Assembly: GCA_934155005.1 (NCBI GenBank)
Contig: CAKPGR010000004.1
Coordinates: 1-54,368, forward strand
Origin: an uncultured Bacilli bacterium
GTDB lineage: Bacteria; Bacillota_I; Bacilli_A; RF39; UBA660
DNA length: 54,368 nucleotides
Reading direction: 5' to 3'
Below the pieces are notes generated by a model that searched no databases, was not told the DNA's origin, and saw nothing but the letters and a program-made list of their open reading frames with translations. Shown one piece after another: positions 43,073 through 52,854 of this stretch (its first letter is position 1; every line of letters begins with the position of its first letter). The position numbers and the translations under genes were made by a program.

Positions 43073-44349
43073 TATCTTCTCCTTGTACTTCTACTTCTTG
43101 AAAATTTACGAGTAACTAATTCACTATCAAGTTTTTTATATGTTTCAAGAGCAACTCCTACAACAATTAAAAGTCCAGTACCACCAACTCTAACACTTGA
43201 AGGTAATCCTGTAACTGCTCCAAATACAATTGGTAAAGCAGCTATAACAGCTAAACTTAAAGCACCTACTGTTGTAATTCTCTTTAAAACTTTTGAAATA
43301 TAATTTGTTGTTTCTTCTCCTGGTCTTATTCCTGGAATAAAACCACCATTTTTTGTTAAATTTTCTGCTAACTCTTTTGGTTTTAATTGTAAAAATGTAT
43401 AAAAATAAGAGAAAGCAAAAATACATAAGATATAAATTATAAATCCAACAACAGTATCTGTTGTTAAATATTTACTTACAAATAAAGTAAATGATTCATT
43501 TTTTATAAAACTTGATATTAATCCTGGAACAGAAATCAATGCAGCTGCAAATATAACTGGAATGACACCTGATGAATTTAATTTGAAAGGTATATAACTT
43601 TGTCTACTATTTGCTGAATTTGTTTTATTTGCATATTGAATTGGAATTCTTCTTTCTGCTGTTTCTACATAAACAACGCCTAGAATAATTGCTATATAAA
43701 CAAGTACAAATAATATAAATTTAGTTATTCCAAAAGCAACAACTTGTGTACTTCCATCTACTACAAAATTATTCCATGCCGTTACAAACGAACTTGGAAG
43801 TGATGATATAATACCAGCCATGATGATTAAGGAAATACCATTTCCAACACCTTTTGTAGTTATTTGATCACCTATCCAAAGTAATAATGAAGTTCCAGCA
43901 GTTAAGAATAAGGCAAATGTCATATAATCAATTGCACTTCCATTTGAAACAAATGCAAATGAGAACATATAACCTTGAATAAAGGCTAATGCTATACCTG
44001 TATATCTAGTTATTTGGTTTATCTTAGCTCTTCCAGTTCCACCTTGTTTATTTAATTCAGCTAAATATGGAATGATATCCATTGATAATAATTGAATAAT
44101 GATTGATGCAGTAATATATGGAGTAACACCAAGAGCAAAAATTGAAAATTGTTCTAGAGCTCCACCACCCATCATATTCATTAATCCAAGAATTCCTAGG
44201 TTATCAGTTCCAATACTTGTTTTATCTATACCTGGAACAACTATTGCTGTTCCTAATTTAAATACAAATAAACATAAGAATGTAAAATAAATTTTATTTC
44301 TTAAATCTTTATTTGCGGGATTAAATATTTGCTTAAAGTTTGCAAACAC
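43072..44349 (-). CDS. secY: Protein translocase subunit SecY
   Basis: 425 residues with ten membrane helices; plug region and family motifs (SIIIQLLSMDIIP, RRIPIQYANK, GLPSSVRVGGTGLLIVVGVALETYK) are present. Central channel of the Sec pathway; the C-terminus is very basic. Located between rplO and adk as usual. Confidence 0.97.
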   Translation of the reverse strand: MFANFKQIFNPANKDLRNKIYFTFLCLFVFKLGTAIVVPGIDKTSIGTDNLGILGLMNMMGGGALEQFSIFALGVTPYITASIIIQLLSMDIIPYLAELNKQGGTGRAKINQITRYTGIALAFIQGYMFSFAFVSNGSAIDYMTFALFLTAGTSLLLWIGDQITTKGVGNGISLIIMAGIISSLPSSFVTAWNNFVVDGSTQVVAFGITKFILFVLVYIAIILGVVYVETAERRIPIQYANKTNSANSRQSYIPFKLNSSGVIPVIFAAALISVPGLISSFIKNESFTLFVSKYLTTDTVVGFIIYILCIFAFSYFYTFLQLKPKELAENLTKNGGFIPGIRPGEETTNYISKVLKRITTVGALSLAVIAALPIVFGAVTGLPSSVRVGGTGLLIVVGVALETYKKLDSELVTRKFSRSRSTRRR

Positions 44350-44350
44350 T

Positions 44351-44794
44351 TTAAATCACCTCTGCTTTTCCACCTATTGTTTCTATTGCTTCCTTAGCTG
44401 TTTTAGAAAATTTATTAGCTTTAACAGTTAATTTCTTTTCTAATTTACCTTCACCTAATATTTTAACACCATCTAATTGATTTTTTAAAATTCCCATATC
44501 TTTTAATAATTCTGGTGTAATTACAGCACCATCTTCAAATCTATTTAAATCACTTAAATTTAAAACTGCATAAGTAGTTTTGAATCTTGCATTTGTAAAA
44601 CCTCTTTTTGGAATTCTTCTGAATAATGGTAATTGTCCACCTTCAAATCCAGGTCTTACTCCTCCACCACTTCTTGAGTTTTGTCCTTTTTGTCCTTTAC
44701 CACTTGTTTTACCTAAACCACTTCCAGCACCACGTCCAACTCTTTTACGAGTTTTTACAGCACCGTCATTTGGATAAATTGTATGTAATTTCAT
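44351..44794 (-). CDS. rplO: 50S ribosomal protein L15
   Basis: 147 residues; Gly/Arg-rich N-terminal half (RVGRGAGSGLGKTSGKGQKG). Its ATG overlaps the rpsE stop (TAATG), leaving no room for rpmD (L30), which usually lies here. Confidence 0.97.
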   Translation of the reverse strand: MKLHTIYPNDGAVKTRKRVGRGAGSGLGKTSGKGQKGQNSRSGGGVRPGFEGGQLPLFRRIPKRGFTNARFKTTYAVLNLSDLNRFEDGAVITPELLKDMGILKNQLDGVKILGEGKLEKKLTVKANKFSKTAKEAIETIGGKAEVI

Positions 44795-45297
44795 TAAATC
44801 TCCTCTACTTTCTTACCACGAAGTCTAGCAACTTCTTCGATAGATTTTTGTGATTTTAATGCTTCTAATGTAGCATAGGCCATATTAATTTTAGTATTTG
44901 AACCAAGTGATTTTGATAAGATATCTTTAACTCCAACAAGTTCTAGTACAGCTCTAACTGGTCCACCAGCTTTTACTCCTGTACCTTTAACAGCTGGTTT
45001 AAGTAATACACGGCTTGCACTTCTTACACCAATTGCTTCATGAGAAATAGTTCTATTATCAACTAATGGGATTTTTACAATATTCTTTGTGGCAGCTGCA
45101 GTAGCTTTTTTGATTGCATCTGGTACTTCATTTGCTTTACCTGTACCTAGACCAACTTTACCTTTTCTATCACCAACAACTACTGTTGCTGAGAAACGGA
45201 AATGGCGACCACCTTTTGTTACTTTTGTAACTCTACCAATGCTGATTACTTGATCATCATATAATTTTGGGCGTGGTTCTCTTCTTCTAGTTTCCAT
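44794..45297 (-). CDS. rpsE: 30S ribosomal protein S5
   Basis: 167 residues; dsRNA-binding motif KVTKGGRHFRFSATVVVGD and the VLLKPAVKGTGVKAGGPVRAVLELVG segment. It has a short extra N-terminus. Confidence 0.97.
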   Translation of the reverse strand: METRRREPRPKLYDDQVISIGRVTKVTKGGRHFRFSATVVVGDRKGKVGLGTGKANEVPDAIKKATAAATKNIVKIPLVDNRTISHEAIGVRSASRVLLKPAVKGTGVKAGGPVRAVLELVGVKDILSKSLGSNTKINMAYATLEALKSQKSIEEVARLRGKKVEEI

Positions 45298-45310
45298 AAA
45301 TACCCTCCTT

Positions 45311-45673
45311 TTAGAATTCTAATCCGTTTTCACGTGCTGCATCAGCTAATGCTTTTACACGACCATGATATAGGTATCCACCTCTATCAAAAACGACTTT
45401 TTCTATTTTTTCTTTTTTAGCTCTTTTAGCTAATAATTCTCCAACTTTAACAGCGGCTTCTACATTACCACCATTTTCTAATTTTAACTCTTTATCTATT
45501 GATGAAGCATTTACTAATGTAATTCCTTTTTCATCATCGATAATTTGAGCAAAAATATTTGAATTCGATCTAAACACATTAAGTCTTGGAATACTTGTTG
45601 TACCAACAATTTTATTTCTAACACGTGTATGTCTAGATTTACGTACTTCATTACGATTTATTTTCTTAATCAT
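45311..45673 (-). CDS. rplR: 50S ribosomal protein L18
   Basis: 120 residues; binds 5S rRNA. Signature RPRLNVFRS-like region (IPRLNVFRSN) and C-terminal DRGGYLYHGRVKALADAARENGL. Confidence 0.97.
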   Translation of the reverse strand: MIKKINRNEVRKSRHTRVRNKIVGTTSIPRLNVFRSNSNIFAQIIDDEKGITLVNASSIDKELKLENGGNVEAAVKVGELLAKRAKKEKIEKVVFDRGGYLYHGRVKALADAARENGLEF

Positions 45674-45699
45674 AATTTACTCTCCTTTACTAAATTACA

Positions 45700-46230
45700 T
45701 TATGCTGCTTTCTTTCCTTCTTTACGACGAATATGTTCATCTTTATAACGAATACCTTTACCTTTGTATGGTTCTGGTTGTCTTATTTTTCTAATATTTG
45801 CAGCAAATTCACCAACAAGACATTTATCAGTTCCTTTTATTGTTAATTCTGTATTACTTGGAGATTCAACAGTTAATCCGTTTGGAACTTCAACAATAAC
45901 TGGATGTGAATAACCAGCATTTACTGTTATTTTATTTCCACTAACTGTAAAACGATATCCAACTCCTACAGCTTCTAAGTTTTTTTCATAACCTTCTGTT
46001 ACACCAATAATCATGTTTTTGATATTAGCATTTGCTGTACCATGGAAATTTTTATACAAATCATTGTTTCTTTCAACAACAACTGTATTATCTTTTACTG
46101 ATACAGTAATATTTTCATTTACTTCAGTAGAAAGTTCACCTTTAGGTCCTTTTACTGAAACTTTTTTACCATCAACAGTTACTGTAACATTTTCAGGTAT
46201 TGTTAATATTCTATTACCTATACGGCTCAT
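45700..46230 (-). CDS. rplF: 50S ribosomal protein L6
   Basis: 176 residues; SRIGNRILTIP start and PEPYKGKGIRYKDEHIRRKEGK end are diagnostic. Two duplicated L6 domains. Confidence 0.97.
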   Translation of the reverse strand: MSRIGNRILTIPENVTVTVDGKKVSVKGPKGELSTEVNENITVSVKDNTVVVERNNDLYKNFHGTANANIKNMIIGVTEGYEKNLEAVGVGYRFTVSGNKITVNAGYSHPVIVEVPNGLTVESPSNTELTIKGTDKCLVGEFAANIRKIRQPEPYKGKGIRYKDEHIRRKEGKKAA

Positions 46231-46243
46231 AAAATCTTCCTTT

Positions 46244-46636
46244 CTACCAAATGTAAGCTAAAACTTCTCCACCTAATGATTGTTTTCTAGCTTCTTTATC
46301 AGTCATAATACCTTTTGAAGTAGAAACAATGGCGATTCCAAGTCCATTTAATACTTTTGGAACTTCATCGTTTTTAGCATATACACGTAATCCTGGTTTT
46401 GAAATTCTTTTAAGTCCAGTGATTACTCTTTCTTTATTTTGTCCATATTTTAAGTTAAGAACGATTGTATTTTGCACACTATTTTCTTTTACTTTATAGT
46501 CTACTATAAATCCTTCTTCTTTTAATATTCTTGCAATTTCCAATTTTATTTTAGAAGCGGGTACTTCTACTTCTTTATATCTCATACTATTAGCATTACG
46601 TATTCTAGTAAGCATGTCTGCAATTGGATCTGTCAT
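46244..46636 (-). CDS. rpsH: 30S ribosomal protein S8
   Basis: 130 residues; MTDPIADMLTRIRNAN start and STSKGIMTDKEARKQSLGGEVLAYIW end match S8. Confidence 0.97.
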   Translation of the reverse strand: MTDPIADMLTRIRNANSMRYKEVEVPASKIKLEIARILKEEGFIVDYKVKENSVQNTIVLNLKYGQNKERVITGLKRISKPGLRVYAKNDEVPKVLNGLGIAIVSTSKGIMTDKEARKQSLGGEVLAYIW

Positions 46637-46655
46637 GAATTCTTCCTCCCTTCGT

Positions 46656-46841
46656 CTACCAACTTGATTTGGTTACACCTGGTATTTGTCCTTTATAAGC
46701 TAATTCTCTAAAGCAAATACGACAAATTCCATATTTTTTAAGTACTGAATGAGGTCTACCACATCTTGTACAACGAGTATATTCACGTACTTTAAATTTT
46801 TGTTTTCTTGATTGTTTAACAATCATACTTTTTTTAGCCAT
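46656..46841 (-). CDS. rpsN: 30S ribosomal protein S14, Zn-binding type Z
   Basis: 61 residues with Cys-x2-Cys (CTRCGRPHS) and Cys-x2-Cys (CRICFRELA), the Zn-containing short form typical of Gram-positive bacteria. Confidence 0.97.
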   Translation of the reverse strand: MAKKSMIVKQSRKQKFKVREYTRCTRCGRPHSVLKKYGICRICFRELAYKGQIPGVTKSSW

Positions 46842-46859
46842 AAATTCCTCCTATTTAAG

Positions 46860-47399
46860 TTACTTTTTAAATGGCATACCGAAACCTTTTAAAAGAGATA
46901 ATGCTTCTTCGTTTGTTTTTGCTGTTGTTACAAAAACAATATCCATTCCACGAACTTTAACAACATTATCATAAACAATTTCTGAGAAAATTAATTGTTC
47001 ATTTAAACCTAATGTATAATTACCTCTACCATCAAATGATTTTGGTGAAATACCTCTAAAGTCCCTTACACGAGGTAATGTAATACTAATTAATTTGTCT
47101 AAGAAGTTATACATATTTTCCCCTCTTAAAGTTACTTTACATCCGATTCCTTGTCCTTCTCTTATTTTGAATCCAGCGATAGCTTTTTTAGCTTTTGTTA
47201 CAACTGCTTTTTGTCCAGTTATAGCTTCTAAATCTGCTACTGCTGCTTCTAATAATTTAGAGTTTGATGCTCCATCACCAACACCCATATTAACAACAAT
47301 TTTTTCTAAACGTGGTACTTCCATTATATTTTTATATTCAAATTCTTTTTCTAAGTTTGGTATAATTTCCTCATTATATTTTGCTTTTAGGCGGTTCAT
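46860..47399 (-). CDS. rplE: 50S ribosomal protein L5
   Basis: 179 residues; RDFRGISPKSFDGRGNYTLG is the L5 signature. Binds 5S rRNA in the central protuberance. Confidence 0.97.
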   Translation of the reverse strand: MNRLKAKYNEEIIPNLEKEFEYKNIMEVPRLEKIVVNMGVGDGASNSKLLEAAVADLEAITGQKAVVTKAKKAIAGFKIREGQGIGCKVTLRGENMYNFLDKLISITLPRVRDFRGISPKSFDGRGNYTLGLNEQLIFSEIVYDNVVKVRGMDIVFVTTAKTNEEALSLLKGFGMPFKK

Positions 47400-47416
47400 A
47401 TATACCCTCCTTCCAA

Positions 47417-47725
47417 TTAATCAAGGTTAGAATTAGATTTTTTTGAAACTCTAATTTTCTTACCATTTTTATCTATATTATGTCCTACTCTGGTACCTTT
47501 TTTTGTTTTTGGATCTACTATCATTACATTTGATGCATGAATTGGCATTTCCATTTCAACTATACTTCCTGATTCTTGTCCATTAGGTTTAACATGTTTT
47601 TTAGCAATGTTTATACCTTCTACAACAACTTTATTTTCATCTCTTAGTACTTTGTTGATTTTTCCTTCTTTACCTTTGTCTTTACCAGCTATGACAACAA
47701 CTTTATCTCCTGTTTTTAATTTCAT
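47417..47725 (-). CDS. rplX: 50S ribosomal protein L24
   Basis: 102 residues with a KOW motif (GDKVVVIAGKDKGKEGKI). The start at 47725 follows GAGGAGG; the longer in-frame opening at 47773 runs into the end of rplN and is rejected. Confidence 0.96.
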   Translation of the reverse strand: MKLKTGDKVVVIAGKDKGKEGKINKVLRDENKVVVEGINIAKKHVKPNGQESGSIVEMEMPIHASNVMIVDPKTKKGTRVGHNIDKNGKKIRVSKKSNSNLD

Positions 47726-47744
47726 GTTATCCTCCTCTAGAAAG

Positions 47745-48113
47745 CTATAACACTTCTTTTGCAAGTGATACAATTTTCATAAAATTCTTATCACGTAATT
47801 CACGTGCAACTGGTCCAAATACACGAGTTCCAACTGGGCTCTTATCATCTTTAATTATAACGCAAGCATTATCATCAAATTTTATATAAGATCCGTCTTC
47901 TCTTCTTAGACCAAATTTACTTCTAACAATAACAGCCTTTACAACTTTACCTTTTGCAACTGTCCCGTTAGGAGTAGCTTTTTTTACTGTTACAACTACA
48001 GTATCTCCAATATTACCGAATTTAACTTTACTTCCACCAAGAACACGTATAACACTAACTTCACGAGCTCCTGAATTGTCAGCAACTTTTAAACGGCTTT
48101 CTTGTTGAATCAT
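47745..48113 (-). CDS. rplN: 50S ribosomal protein L14
   Basis: 122 residues, exact family length; MIQQESRLKVADNSGAREV start and the FDDNACVII segment. Confidence 0.97.
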   Translation of the reverse strand: MIQQESRLKVADNSGAREVSVIRVLGGSKVKFGNIGDTVVVTVKKATPNGTVAKGKVVKAVIVRSKFGLRREDGSYIKFDDNACVIIKDDKSPVGTRVFGPVARELRDKNFMKIVSLAKEVL

Positions 48114-48139
48114 ATATTGATCCTCCTCCCAGTTTTCAA

Positions 48140-48397
48140 TTATAAGATAATTGCTTTTTCTACTATTTCAACTAAACGGAAATGTTTATTTTTTGATAAT
48201 GGTCTTGTTTCTGCTATACGAACAACATCACCAATTTTAGCTTCATTTTTTTCATCATGAGCAGCATATTTTTTTGAAGATTTAACTCTTTTTCCATATA
48301 GTGGGTCTTTTTTGTAAGTTTCAACTAAAACAGTAATTGTTTTATCATTTTTGTTGCTTACAACTTTACCAACTAATTCACGATTAGTTTTTATCAT
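48140..48397 (-). CDS. rpsQ: 30S ribosomal protein S17
   Basis: 85 residues; GKVVSNKNDKTITVLVE and the IGDVVRIAETRPLSKNKHFRLVEI tail. Its start overlaps the end of rpmC by one base. Confidence 0.97.
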   Translation of the reverse strand: MIKTNRELVGKVVSNKNDKTITVLVETYKKDPLYGKRVKSSKKYAAHDEKNEAKIGDVVRIAETRPLSKNKHFRLVEIVEKAIIL

Positions 48398-48600
48398 TAG
48401 TTACCCTCCTTATTTAGTTCACGTTCTCTTAAAATTGTTTTCATACGTGCAACTAATTTTCTAAGTTCATTAATTCTTGAAGGTTTTTCAAGATTACCAG
48501 TAGCTTGACTAAAACGTAAGTTAAATAATTCTTCTTTATATTCTTCGATTTTTTTATTTATTTCTTCATTAGATAATTCACGAATTTCTTTATTAGTCAT
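48397..48600 (-). CDS. rpmC: 50S ribosomal protein L29
   Basis: 67 residues; EIRELSNEEINKKIEEYKEELFNLRFSQ helix pair. The start at 48600 lies inside the last codons of rplP, with GGTGAG as Shine-Dalgarno; the opening at 48612 is upstream of that site. Confidence 0.95.
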   Translation of the reverse strand: MTNKEIRELSNEEINKKIEEYKEELFNLRFSQATGNLEKPSRINELRKLVARMKTILRERELNKEGN

Positions 48601-49021
48601 TAGTCTCACCACTTTCTTTCTTTACAAATTTACATTTAATTGGAAGTTTATGCATAGCAAGTCTTAAAGCTTCACGAGCTGTTGCTTCATCAACACCAGA
48701 TACTTCAAACATAATTTTTCCTTTTTTTACTACTGCTACCCATTTTTCAGGTTGACCTTTACCTTTACCCATACGAGTTTCTAATGGAATTTTAGTTAAT
48801 GATAAGTGTGGAAATATATTTCTATAAACTTTTCCACCACGTTTCATATAACGAGTCATAGCAACACGAGCAGCTTCTATTTGATTTTGTGTAATCCAAG
48901 CTCCTTCCATTGCTTGTAAACCATATTCTCCAAAATGAAGTTCTGTATTTCCTCTTGATACACCATCATAACGTAAACGGTGTGGTCTTCTATATTTAGT
49001 TCTTTTTGGTACTAGTGCCAT
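48593..49021 (-). CDS. rplP: 50S ribosomal protein L16
   Basis: 142 residues; PKRTKYRRPHRLRYDG start and GKGKGQPEKWVAVVKKGKIMFE. It overlaps rpsC by 26 bases upstream and rpmC by eight downstream. Confidence 0.97.
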   Translation of the reverse strand: MALVPKRTKYRRPHRLRYDGVSRGNTELHFGEYGLQAMEGAWITQNQIEAARVAMTRYMKRGGKVYRNIFPHLSLTKIPLETRMGKGKGQPEKWVAVVKKGKIMFEVSGVDEATAREALRLAMHKLPIKCKFVKKESGETND

Positions 49022-49673
49022 TTACATTACCTCCCTTTTGTTTTGAGGCAAGGATTTCTCCTTTATAAATCCATACTTTAACACCGATTTTACCATAAGT
49101 AGTATCAGCTTCTTTATGAGCATAATCAATATCTGCTCTTAAAGTATGAAGTGGAGTATTTCCTTCAGTATAACCTTCTGTTCTGGCCATATCAGCACCA
49201 CCTAAACGTCCTGATACAGCTGTTTTTATACCTTTTGCTCCTGCTTTCATTGCATTTCTAATTGCTCTTTTTTGTGCAATTCTAAATGAAACACGATTTT
49301 CAATTTGATGAGCAATGTTTTCAGCAACTAGTGCTGCATCAATTTCTGGATTCTTAACTTCCATAATAGAAATTTGAACATTTTCATCAACTAATTTAGA
49401 CAATTCTTTTCTAAGTTTTTCAATATCATTTCCGCCATGACCAATTATTACACCTGGTTTTGATGTATTTATAATTACATCAGTCTTATTGGCATTTCTT
49501 TCAATTAAAATACTTGAAACTGCTGCGTCTTTTAATTTTTTTTCTAAAAATTTACGAATTTTATTATCTTTTTCTAAATATTTAGCAAAATCTTTATTAC
49601 CTGCATACCATTTAGATTCCCAAGTTTTATTAATTCCAATTCTAAGTCCGACTGGACTAACTTTTTGACCCAT
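48996..49673 (-). CDS. rpsC: 30S ribosomal protein S3
   Basis: 225 residues; MGQKVSPVGLRIGINKTWESKW start, KH domain (KPGVIIGHGGNDIEKLRKEL) and the S3 C-terminal domain. The start at 49673 follows AAAGGAGG; the opening at 49703 has none. Confidence 0.97.
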   Translation of the reverse strand: MGQKVSPVGLRIGINKTWESKWYAGNKDFAKYLEKDNKIRKFLEKKLKDAAVSSILIERNANKTDVIINTSKPGVIIGHGGNDIEKLRKELSKLVDENVQISIMEVKNPEIDAALVAENIAHQIENRVSFRIAQKRAIRNAMKAGAKGIKTAVSGRLGGADMARTEGYTEGNTPLHTLRADIDYAHKEADTTYGKIGVKVWIYKGEILASKQKGGNVNGTSTKKN

Positions 49674-49689
49674 CAGTTTTCCTCCTTTA

Positions 49690-50025
49690 CTATTTTTCGT
49701 CACTTACAACAATTGTAATATGACTTGTTCTTTTTTTAATTGGATCTACGTGTCCACGAGAGCCAAATTTCATTCTTTTTAATGTTTGACCTTCATTAAC
49801 AAATGCTTCTTTTACATATAAAGTAGTTTTATCTAATCCTAAGTTATTTTCAGCATTTGCTACTGCTGATGTCAAAACTTTTTTACTCATTCTAGCTGCT
49901 TCTTTATTTAAATTACTTAAAATTCTATCAGCTTCTTCTACGCTTTTACCACGTATTAAATCTATAACTAAACGGGCTTTACGAGGCGAAATTCTTAATC
50001 CTTTTGCTATCGCTTTTGCTTCCAT
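49690..50025 (-). CDS. rplV: 50S ribosomal protein L22
   Basis: 111 residues; LRISPRKARLVIDLIRGKSV and the C-terminal SHITIVV. The start at 50025 follows GGAAGGAGG. Confidence 0.97.
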   Translation of the reverse strand: MEAKAIAKGLRISPRKARLVIDLIRGKSVEEADRILSNLNKEAARMSKKVLTSAVANAENNLGLDKTTLYVKEAFVNEGQTLKRMKFGSRGHVDPIKKRTSHITIVVSDEK

Positions 50026-50053
50026 TTTAGTCCTCCTTCCTGACAATCATTTA

Positions 50054-50323
50054 TTATTTTTTCTTGTCATCACCATGTCCACCAAACTTACGTGTTGGTG
50101 AGAATTCACCTAATTTATGTCCTACCATATCTTCTGTTACATAAACAGGAATAAATTCTTTACCATTATGAACAGCAAATGTATGTCCAATAAATTCAGG
50201 ATAAATTGTTGAACGGCGAGACCAAGTTTTGATTACTTCTTTTTTTCCAGATTCGTTTAATTTTTTAACTTTATTCATTAAATGTTCATCAATGAATGGT
50301 AATTTTTTTAAACTTCTAGCCAT
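50054..50323 (-). CDS. rpsS: 30S ribosomal protein S19
   Basis: 89 residues; MARSLKKLPFIDEHLM start, TWSRRSTIYPEFIGHTFAVHNGK and GEFSPTR are S19 signatures. Confidence 0.97.
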   Translation of the reverse strand: MARSLKKLPFIDEHLMNKVKKLNESGKKEVIKTWSRRSTIYPEFIGHTFAVHNGKEFIPVYVTEDMVGHKLGEFSPTRKFGGHGDDKKK

Positions 50324-50339
50324 TTAAATCATCCTCTCA

Positions 50340-51170
50340 TTATTTTTTAGCACGACGAACAATTAGTTTATCAGATGCTTTTTTGTTTTTACGTGTTTTG
50401 TATCCAAGTGCTGGTTTACCCCATGGAGTAACTGGTCCTTTACGTCCGATTGGAGCTCTACCTTCACCACCACCATGTGGATGGTCATTAGGGTTCATAA
50501 CAGAACCACGAACTGTTGGTCTAATACCCATATGTCTTTTACGACCCGCTTTTCCTAAATTAACTAATTCATGATCAGCATTACCAACTTCACCTATTGT
50601 AGCTCTACAAGTGCTTAGTACTTTACGAACTTCACCACTTGTTAAACGAAGTAATGTATATTTTCCTTCACGTCCTAATATTTGAACACTTGATCCAGCA
50701 GAACGTGCCATTTGTCCACCTTTACCTGCTTTTAATTCAACATTGTGAACAACTGTTCCTTCTGGAATTTTTTCAAGTGGTAATGTATTACCAACTTTAA
50801 TGTCAGCATTTTCTCCACTTTCTATTTTGTTTCCAACTTTTAAACCTTTTGGAGCGATAATATATCTTTTTTCTCCATCAGCATATTGGATTAAAGCAAT
50901 GTTAGCAGATCTATTTGGATCGTATTCAATCGAAGTAACTGTTCCAACAACACCGTCTTTATCTCTTTTAAAATCAATAATACGATATTTTCTTTTTGCT
51001 CCTCCACCATGATGTCTAACTGTTATTTTACCTTGATTATTACGACCACCATTTTTCTTTAATGTAACAACTAATGATTTTTCTGGTTTTGACTTAGTAA
51101 TTTCTTCATTTGCTAATTTAGTCATACCACGAGTTCCATTAGTCATTGGTTTAAAACTCTTAATAGCCAT
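50340..51170 (-). CDS. rplB: 50S ribosomal protein L2
   Basis: 276 residues; GRNNQGKITVRHHGGGAKR and MNPNDHPHGGGEGRAPIG, including the His near the peptidyl transferase centre. Confidence 0.97.
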   Translation of the reverse strand: MAIKSFKPMTNGTRGMTKLANEEITKSKPEKSLVVTLKKNGGRNNQGKITVRHHGGGAKRKYRIIDFKRDKDGVVGTVTSIEYDPNRSANIALIQYADGEKRYIIAPKGLKVGNKIESGENADIKVGNTLPLEKIPEGTVVHNVELKAGKGGQMARSAGSSVQILGREGKYTLLRLTSGEVRKVLSTCRATIGEVGNADHELVNLGKAGRKRHMGIRPTVRGSVMNPNDHPHGGGEGRAPIGRKGPVTPWGKPALGYKTRKNKKASDKLIVRRAKK

Positions 51171-51188
51171 GTTTATCCTCTCCTAACA

Positions 51189-51467
51189 CTAGTTAAGTTC
51201 TATTGAACTTCCTTCTTTTAATTTAACAATTGCTTTTTTTACTTTATTTGTTTTACCAACATAACGCCCAACTCTTTTTTTCTTAGGCTTAACATTTACA
51301 GTATTAACACTTTCAACTTTTACATCAAAAATATTTTCGATTGCTTGTTTGATTTGTGTTTTATTTGCTCTAACATCAACACTAAAAGTTATAACATTAT
51401 TAGCAGCTAAGTTAGAACTTTTTTCTGTTATAATTGGCGCTTTAATAATATCTCTATAATTATTCAT
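51189..51467 (-). CDS. rplW: 50S ribosomal protein L23
   Basis: 92 residues; APIITEKSS start and the loop with PKKKRVGRYVGKT. It sits at the exit tunnel. Overlaps rplD by one base. Confidence 0.97.
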   Translation of the reverse strand: MNNYRDIIKAPIITEKSSNLAANNVITFSVDVRANKTQIKQAIENIFDVKVESVNTVNVKPKKKRVGRYVGKTNKVKKAIVKLKEGSSIELN

Positions 51468-52090
51468 TAAACAAGCACCTCCTCAATATTTTTCATAGCT
51501 TGTTCTGTGATAATCATCGCATCAGCAGCTATAACATCATATGTATTAACTTCACTTGTTTCAAGTAAAATCACATTTTTTAAATTACGTGTAGCTAAAA
51601 TCATATTATCAGTCAATTCTTCAACTACAATCAAAATATTTTTTGCTTGTGTTAATGAATTTAAAACTGATTTAGCTTCACTTGTCTTATTAGTTTCAAA
51701 TTTTAAATTATCAACTACGATTAATTCTTTATTAATAGCTTTATAAGCTAAAGCTGATTTTAAAGCTAATCTTCTTTCTTTTCTATTCATTTTTTTATCG
51801 TAGCTTCTCATGTGTGGTCCAAAAACAACACCACCATGATACCATTGAGCAGCACGAATAGATCCTTGACGAGCTCTACCTGTTCCTTTTTGTCTCCATG
51901 GTTTTCTTCCACCACCTGAAACTTCGCTACGAGTTTTTGTTTCATGTGTTCCTTGTCTTTGAGAATTTCTAGTTAATGTAATTGCATCATATAACACAGC
52001 ATCATTTGGAACTATTCCCCAAACTTCTGCATTTAAAGTTATATCTTTAACCTTTTCACCTTTAATATTTAATACAGATAATTTTGCCAT
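51467..52090 (-). CDS. rplD: 50S ribosomal protein L4
   Basis: 207 residues; extended loop SEVSGGGRKPWRQKGTGRARQGSIRAAQW. In E. coli L4 also represses the S10 operon; whether it does here is unknown. Confidence 0.97.
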   Translation of the reverse strand: MAKLSVLNIKGEKVKDITLNAEVWGIVPNDAVLYDAITLTRNSQRQGTHETKTRSEVSGGGRKPWRQKGTGRARQGSIRAAQWYHGGVVFGPHMRSYDKKMNRKERRLALKSALAYKAINKELIVVDNLKFETNKTSEAKSVLNSLTQAKNILIVVEELTDNMILATRNLKNVILLETSEVNTYDVIAADAMIITEQAMKNIEEVLV

Positions 52091-52102
52091 CTATATTACC
52101 TC

Positions 52103-52837
52103 CTAATTTTCTTCTGTTGTAGTAGTTTCTTCTACAACTTCAACATTTTCTTCTTTAACAGGTTCATCAGTAATATAAGAATTTAATTCTTCTACTTCAT
52201 TAATTTTCCCTGGTTTTTTAACTGAAGACTTAATTACTACTAAAGATTTTTTAGGTCCTGGGATATTTCCTTTAACTAAAATGCAATTATTTTCTAAATC
52301 AACTTTAACAATTTCAAGATTTTGAATTGTTACTGTTAATGTTCCCATATGTCCTGGTAATTTTTTACCTTTAAAAACTCTCATTGGTCTCATTGTTCCC
52401 ATTGAACCTGGTCCTCTATGATAATGTGAACCATGTCCCATAGGTCCTCTTGATTGACCATGTCTTTTAATAACACCTTGGAAACCTTTTCCTTTTGATG
52501 TTCCTGTTACATCAACAACTTCTCCCTCTTCAAAAATATCAGCAGTGATTTCTTGACCTAAGGAATAATTGTTAACATCTACACCTCTAATTTCTTTAAA
52601 GAAGCGCTTAGGTGTAGTGTTTGCTTTGTTAGTAATACCAACAGAAGCTTTTGTCGCTAACTTTTCTCTCTTTGTATCAAATCCTAATTGAATTGCTTCA
52701 TAACCATCATTTTCAATTGTTTTAATTTGTGTTACCACATTTGGTTCAACTGAAACAACAGTTACAGGAATCAATTTACCAGATTTTGTAAATACTTGAG
52801 TCATTCCTATTTTACGACCTAAGATTCCTTTTTTCAT
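52103..52837 (-). CDS. rplC: 50S ribosomal protein L3 with acidic tail
   Basis: 244 residues. Core L3 (GILGRKIGMTQVF start; GHGSHYHRGPGSMG loop) of about 210 residues, then an unusual acidic C-terminal tail of about 35 residues rich in Glu, Val and Thr. Confidence 0.97.
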   Translation of the reverse strand: MKKGILGRKIGMTQVFTKSGKLIPVTVVSVEPNVVTQIKTIENDGYEAIQLGFDTKREKLATKASVGITNKANTTPKRFFKEIRGVDVNNYSLGQEITADIFEEGEVVDVTGTSKGKGFQGVIKRHGQSRGPMGHGSHYHRGPGSMGTMRPMRVFKGKKLPGHMGTLTVTIQNLEIVKVDLENNCILVKGNIPGPKKSLVVIKSSVKKPGKINEVEELNSYITDEPVKEENVEVVEETTTTEEN

Positions 52838-52854
52838 TTTCTTTTCCTCCTAAA

